Assembly: GCA_020356065.1 (NCBI GenBank)
Contig: CP070632.1
Location: forward strand, 534,437-598,436
Origin: Nitrospiraceae bacterium
GTDB taxonomy: Bacteria; Nitrospirota; Thermodesulfovibrionia; UBA6902
Direction: 5' to 3'
DNA: 64,000 nt
How positions within the stretch are numbered: position 1 is the first letter of the stretch; each line of letters opens with the position of its first letter. The notes below the pieces were generated by a model. It searched no databases, was not told the DNA's origin, and saw only the letters and a list, made by a program, of their open reading frames with translations. This document shows positions 62,844-64,000 of this stretch, piece after piece. The position numbers and the translations under genes are program-made.

Positions 62844-63668
62844 ATGAGGTGCATAATCGTTGGATGTCAAAGGTCTGGAACAACATTGCTCAGGCATGTT
62901 CTCAGTGAAGGCAGTGTATTTATATTTGACGAAAACTGGATTGCCTCTTATCTTTACCGCGAAAGGTTCCATGCAAACCAGTGGAGAGGACTGGGTTGGG
63001 AATTTGATGATGAAGATACAGACATTTGGGACAAGAAAGCCCAACAATTCCTGTGGGACACATATCATGCATACTTCAGAAAGGTGAAAGCTCCCCACCA
63101 TGTTGCATGGGGGATGAAATCTCCAGGGTTCAATATGGCATGTGCGATACCATATATGGCGAAATTATTTGCAAGTCTGAAGTTTATCTATCTTGTGCGG
63201 GATCCGAGAGATACATTTGCATCGATGGAACGTTCCAAAAAAATGATGAACTACCTGCCGCGTCATTTTAACAGGGACAGCATAAACAGCCCTGACCTGG
63301 TAGATCTTTCCCAGCGCCCCTATGAATACTGGGCTGATGTTAACAGAGAGATACTTGAACATAGCAGTAGCATGCCTGACCGGTTTTATACTCTAAGGTT
63401 TGAAGAGTGGATGGAGGACCCTCTGGCCAAAACAGAGGCAGTGTGTAATTTTCTTAATATTTCCTTCAGCACCAGTATGCTTGAACCCTTTACAAAAAGG
63501 ATATCCCGGTCTTCGGTGGTATCCATTAGTAAAGATGACTTTGCGTCGGGAAATATTACAGTGCAAAAAACAGCGGTTGGCCGGTGGAAAAGAGACCTTA
63601 CGTCTGCTCAGGCAGAAAAAGTTATGAGGTACTCAGAGGACGTTGCCCGTGAAGTCGGGTACGTCTAG
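62844..63668 (+). CDS. PAPS-dependent sulfotransferase family protein
   Basis: The 274-residue protein begins with the 5'-phosphosulfate loop CQRSGTTLL (8-16). The 3'-phosphate-binding motif LVRDPRDTFAS is near residue 117-127. It resembles the sulfotransferase families that sulfate glycans or proteins. The sulfate acceptor is unknown. Its perfect sigma-54 promoter and position in the modification region suggest sulfation of a flagellar or surface glycan. The ATG overlaps the stop of a seven-codon ORF (ATGA); the ribosome site is weak. Confidence 0.85.
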   Translation: MRCIIVGCQRSGTTLLRHVLSEGSVFIFDENWIASYLYRERFHANQWRGLGWEFDDEDTDIWDKKAQQFLWDTYHAYFRKVKAPHHVAWGMKSPGFNMACAIPYMAKLFASLKFIYLVRDPRDTFASMERSKKMMNYLPRHFNRDSINSPDLVDLSQRPYEYWADVNREILEHSSSMPDRFYTLRFEEWMEDPLAKTEAVCNFLNISFSTSMLEPFTKRISRSSVVSISKDDFASGNITVQKTAVGRWKRDLTSAQAEKVMRYSEDVAREVGYV

Positions 63669-63687
63669 ATGGAGCATTTTAGAAAGC

Positions 63688-64000
63688 ATGTATAATGAAG
63701 TGCAGAAAATAAATCACGATATGACCGGAATGTGTAAGAGACTGGAACATAACGCAAATTTGCTTATACAACAATCTTTAAGTGTCCCTGATATGGAAGC
63801 ACTGCGAAAAAAAATTGATGAAATAAAACCGCTTAATATTCTTGCGGTCGGCACTTCAGCAGGTGCAGTATTACTGCTTGCTTCCTGTTCCCCTGAGGCA
63901 TCAGAGATTCATGTCATAGGTCCTGGTCCTATGGAAGATCGTGATAGTCCCAGTTTAATCCATGCATTTGCACAAAGAGTAATTGAAGATGAGGGTATTG
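63688..64000 (+). CDS. partial unknown protein at the window end
   Basis: An open frame from ATG 63688 continues past the window, with at least 104 codons. The N-terminus is helical; residues about 50-70 form a small-residue loop (AVGTSAGAVLLLAS) after a strand (LNILAV), like the nucleotide-binding start of a Rossmann or related fold. I do not recognise the family. It follows the sulfotransferase gene by 19 bases and is probably in the same operon. AGAAAG gives only weak ribosome support. Confidence 0.55.
   Translation, partial: MYNEVQKINHDMTGMCKRLEHNANLLIQQSLSVPDMEALRKKIDEIKPLNILAVGTSAGAVLLLASCSPEASEIHVIGPGPMEDRDSPSLIHAFAQRVIEDEGI

Noticed and set aside
1-64000. tRNA, rRNA, CRISPR arrays, transposases and phage genes
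   Set aside because: I saw no cloverleaf, rRNA core, spacer-repeat array or recombinase motif while reading the window, though short or diverged elements could escape reading by eye.

Overview
The window is almost entirely one flagellar and chemotaxis island of about 60 kb from a diderm bacterium. FlgH (lipoprotein L-ring), FlgI (P-ring) and FlgA show an outer membrane. Sigma-54, sigma-28 (FliA) and c-di-GMP enzymes set the control logic. The gene order, a two-CW protein, FlaG and an FlrA/FlrBC-type cascade would fit Nitrospirota or Desulfobacterota-like lineages. The phylum is an inference and not proven by anything here.

Layout. 0.2-3.7 kb: a GGDEF/HD-GYP regulator with a degenerate receiver, a flavodoxin-like oxidoreductase and rlmN. 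3.8-5.8 kb: a cheY/cheC/diguanylate cyclase operon. 5.8-12 kb: the sigma-54 regulators, namely an FlrA/FleQ-type activator, an AMIN-TPR protein, FlrB kinase and FlrC activator. 12.1-18.7 kb: flgBC-fliEFGHIJ-motE-like. 19.2-22.9 kb: fliK-flgD-flgE. 23-32.9 kb, minus strand: a two-CW protein and the chemotaxis operon (HEAT protein, cheR, two cheY, cheA, a cheW-cheZ fusion, cheW, cheB), plus a separate diguanylate cyclase. 33.2-42.9 kb: fliLMNOPQR-flhBAFG-fliA. 43-51.2 kb: flgFGAHIJ-flgMNKL. 51.3-55.5 kb: csrA-fliW, flagellin, flaG, fliD, fliS. 55.7-64 kb: a likely flagellin or surface modification region with a FliB-like protein, a 1395-residue methyltransferase/kinase-like/glycosyltransferase protein, a second FliS, a sulfotransferase and a partial unknown gene.

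Control. Good sigma-54 promoters (GG-N10-GC) precede the AMIN-TPR/flrBC operon, fliK and the glycosyltransferase and sulfotransferase genes, with weaker ones at flgB, fliL and the second fliS. Sigma-28 promoters precede flgM (a tandem pair) and flagellin; weaker ones precede the chemotaxis operon, the cyclase and the two-CW gene. An inverted repeat GTCA-N6-TGAC, matching the known FleQ site, occurs in front of flrA itself, the flrBC operon, fliL and the glycosyltransferase gene. This suggests a regulon that joins flagellar assembly to surface modification. csrA-fliW next to a long, structured flagellin leader suggests post-transcriptional control of flagellin.

Most notable: the CheW-CheZ fusion, the multi-domain glycosyltransferase under a flagellar-type promoter, the FleQ-like box regulon, two sigma-54 promoters placed so that transcripts would be nearly leaderless, and a 53-codon gene after fliA. 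No tRNA, rRNA, CRISPR array or insertion sequence was seen. motA, motB and chemoreceptor genes are not in the window.
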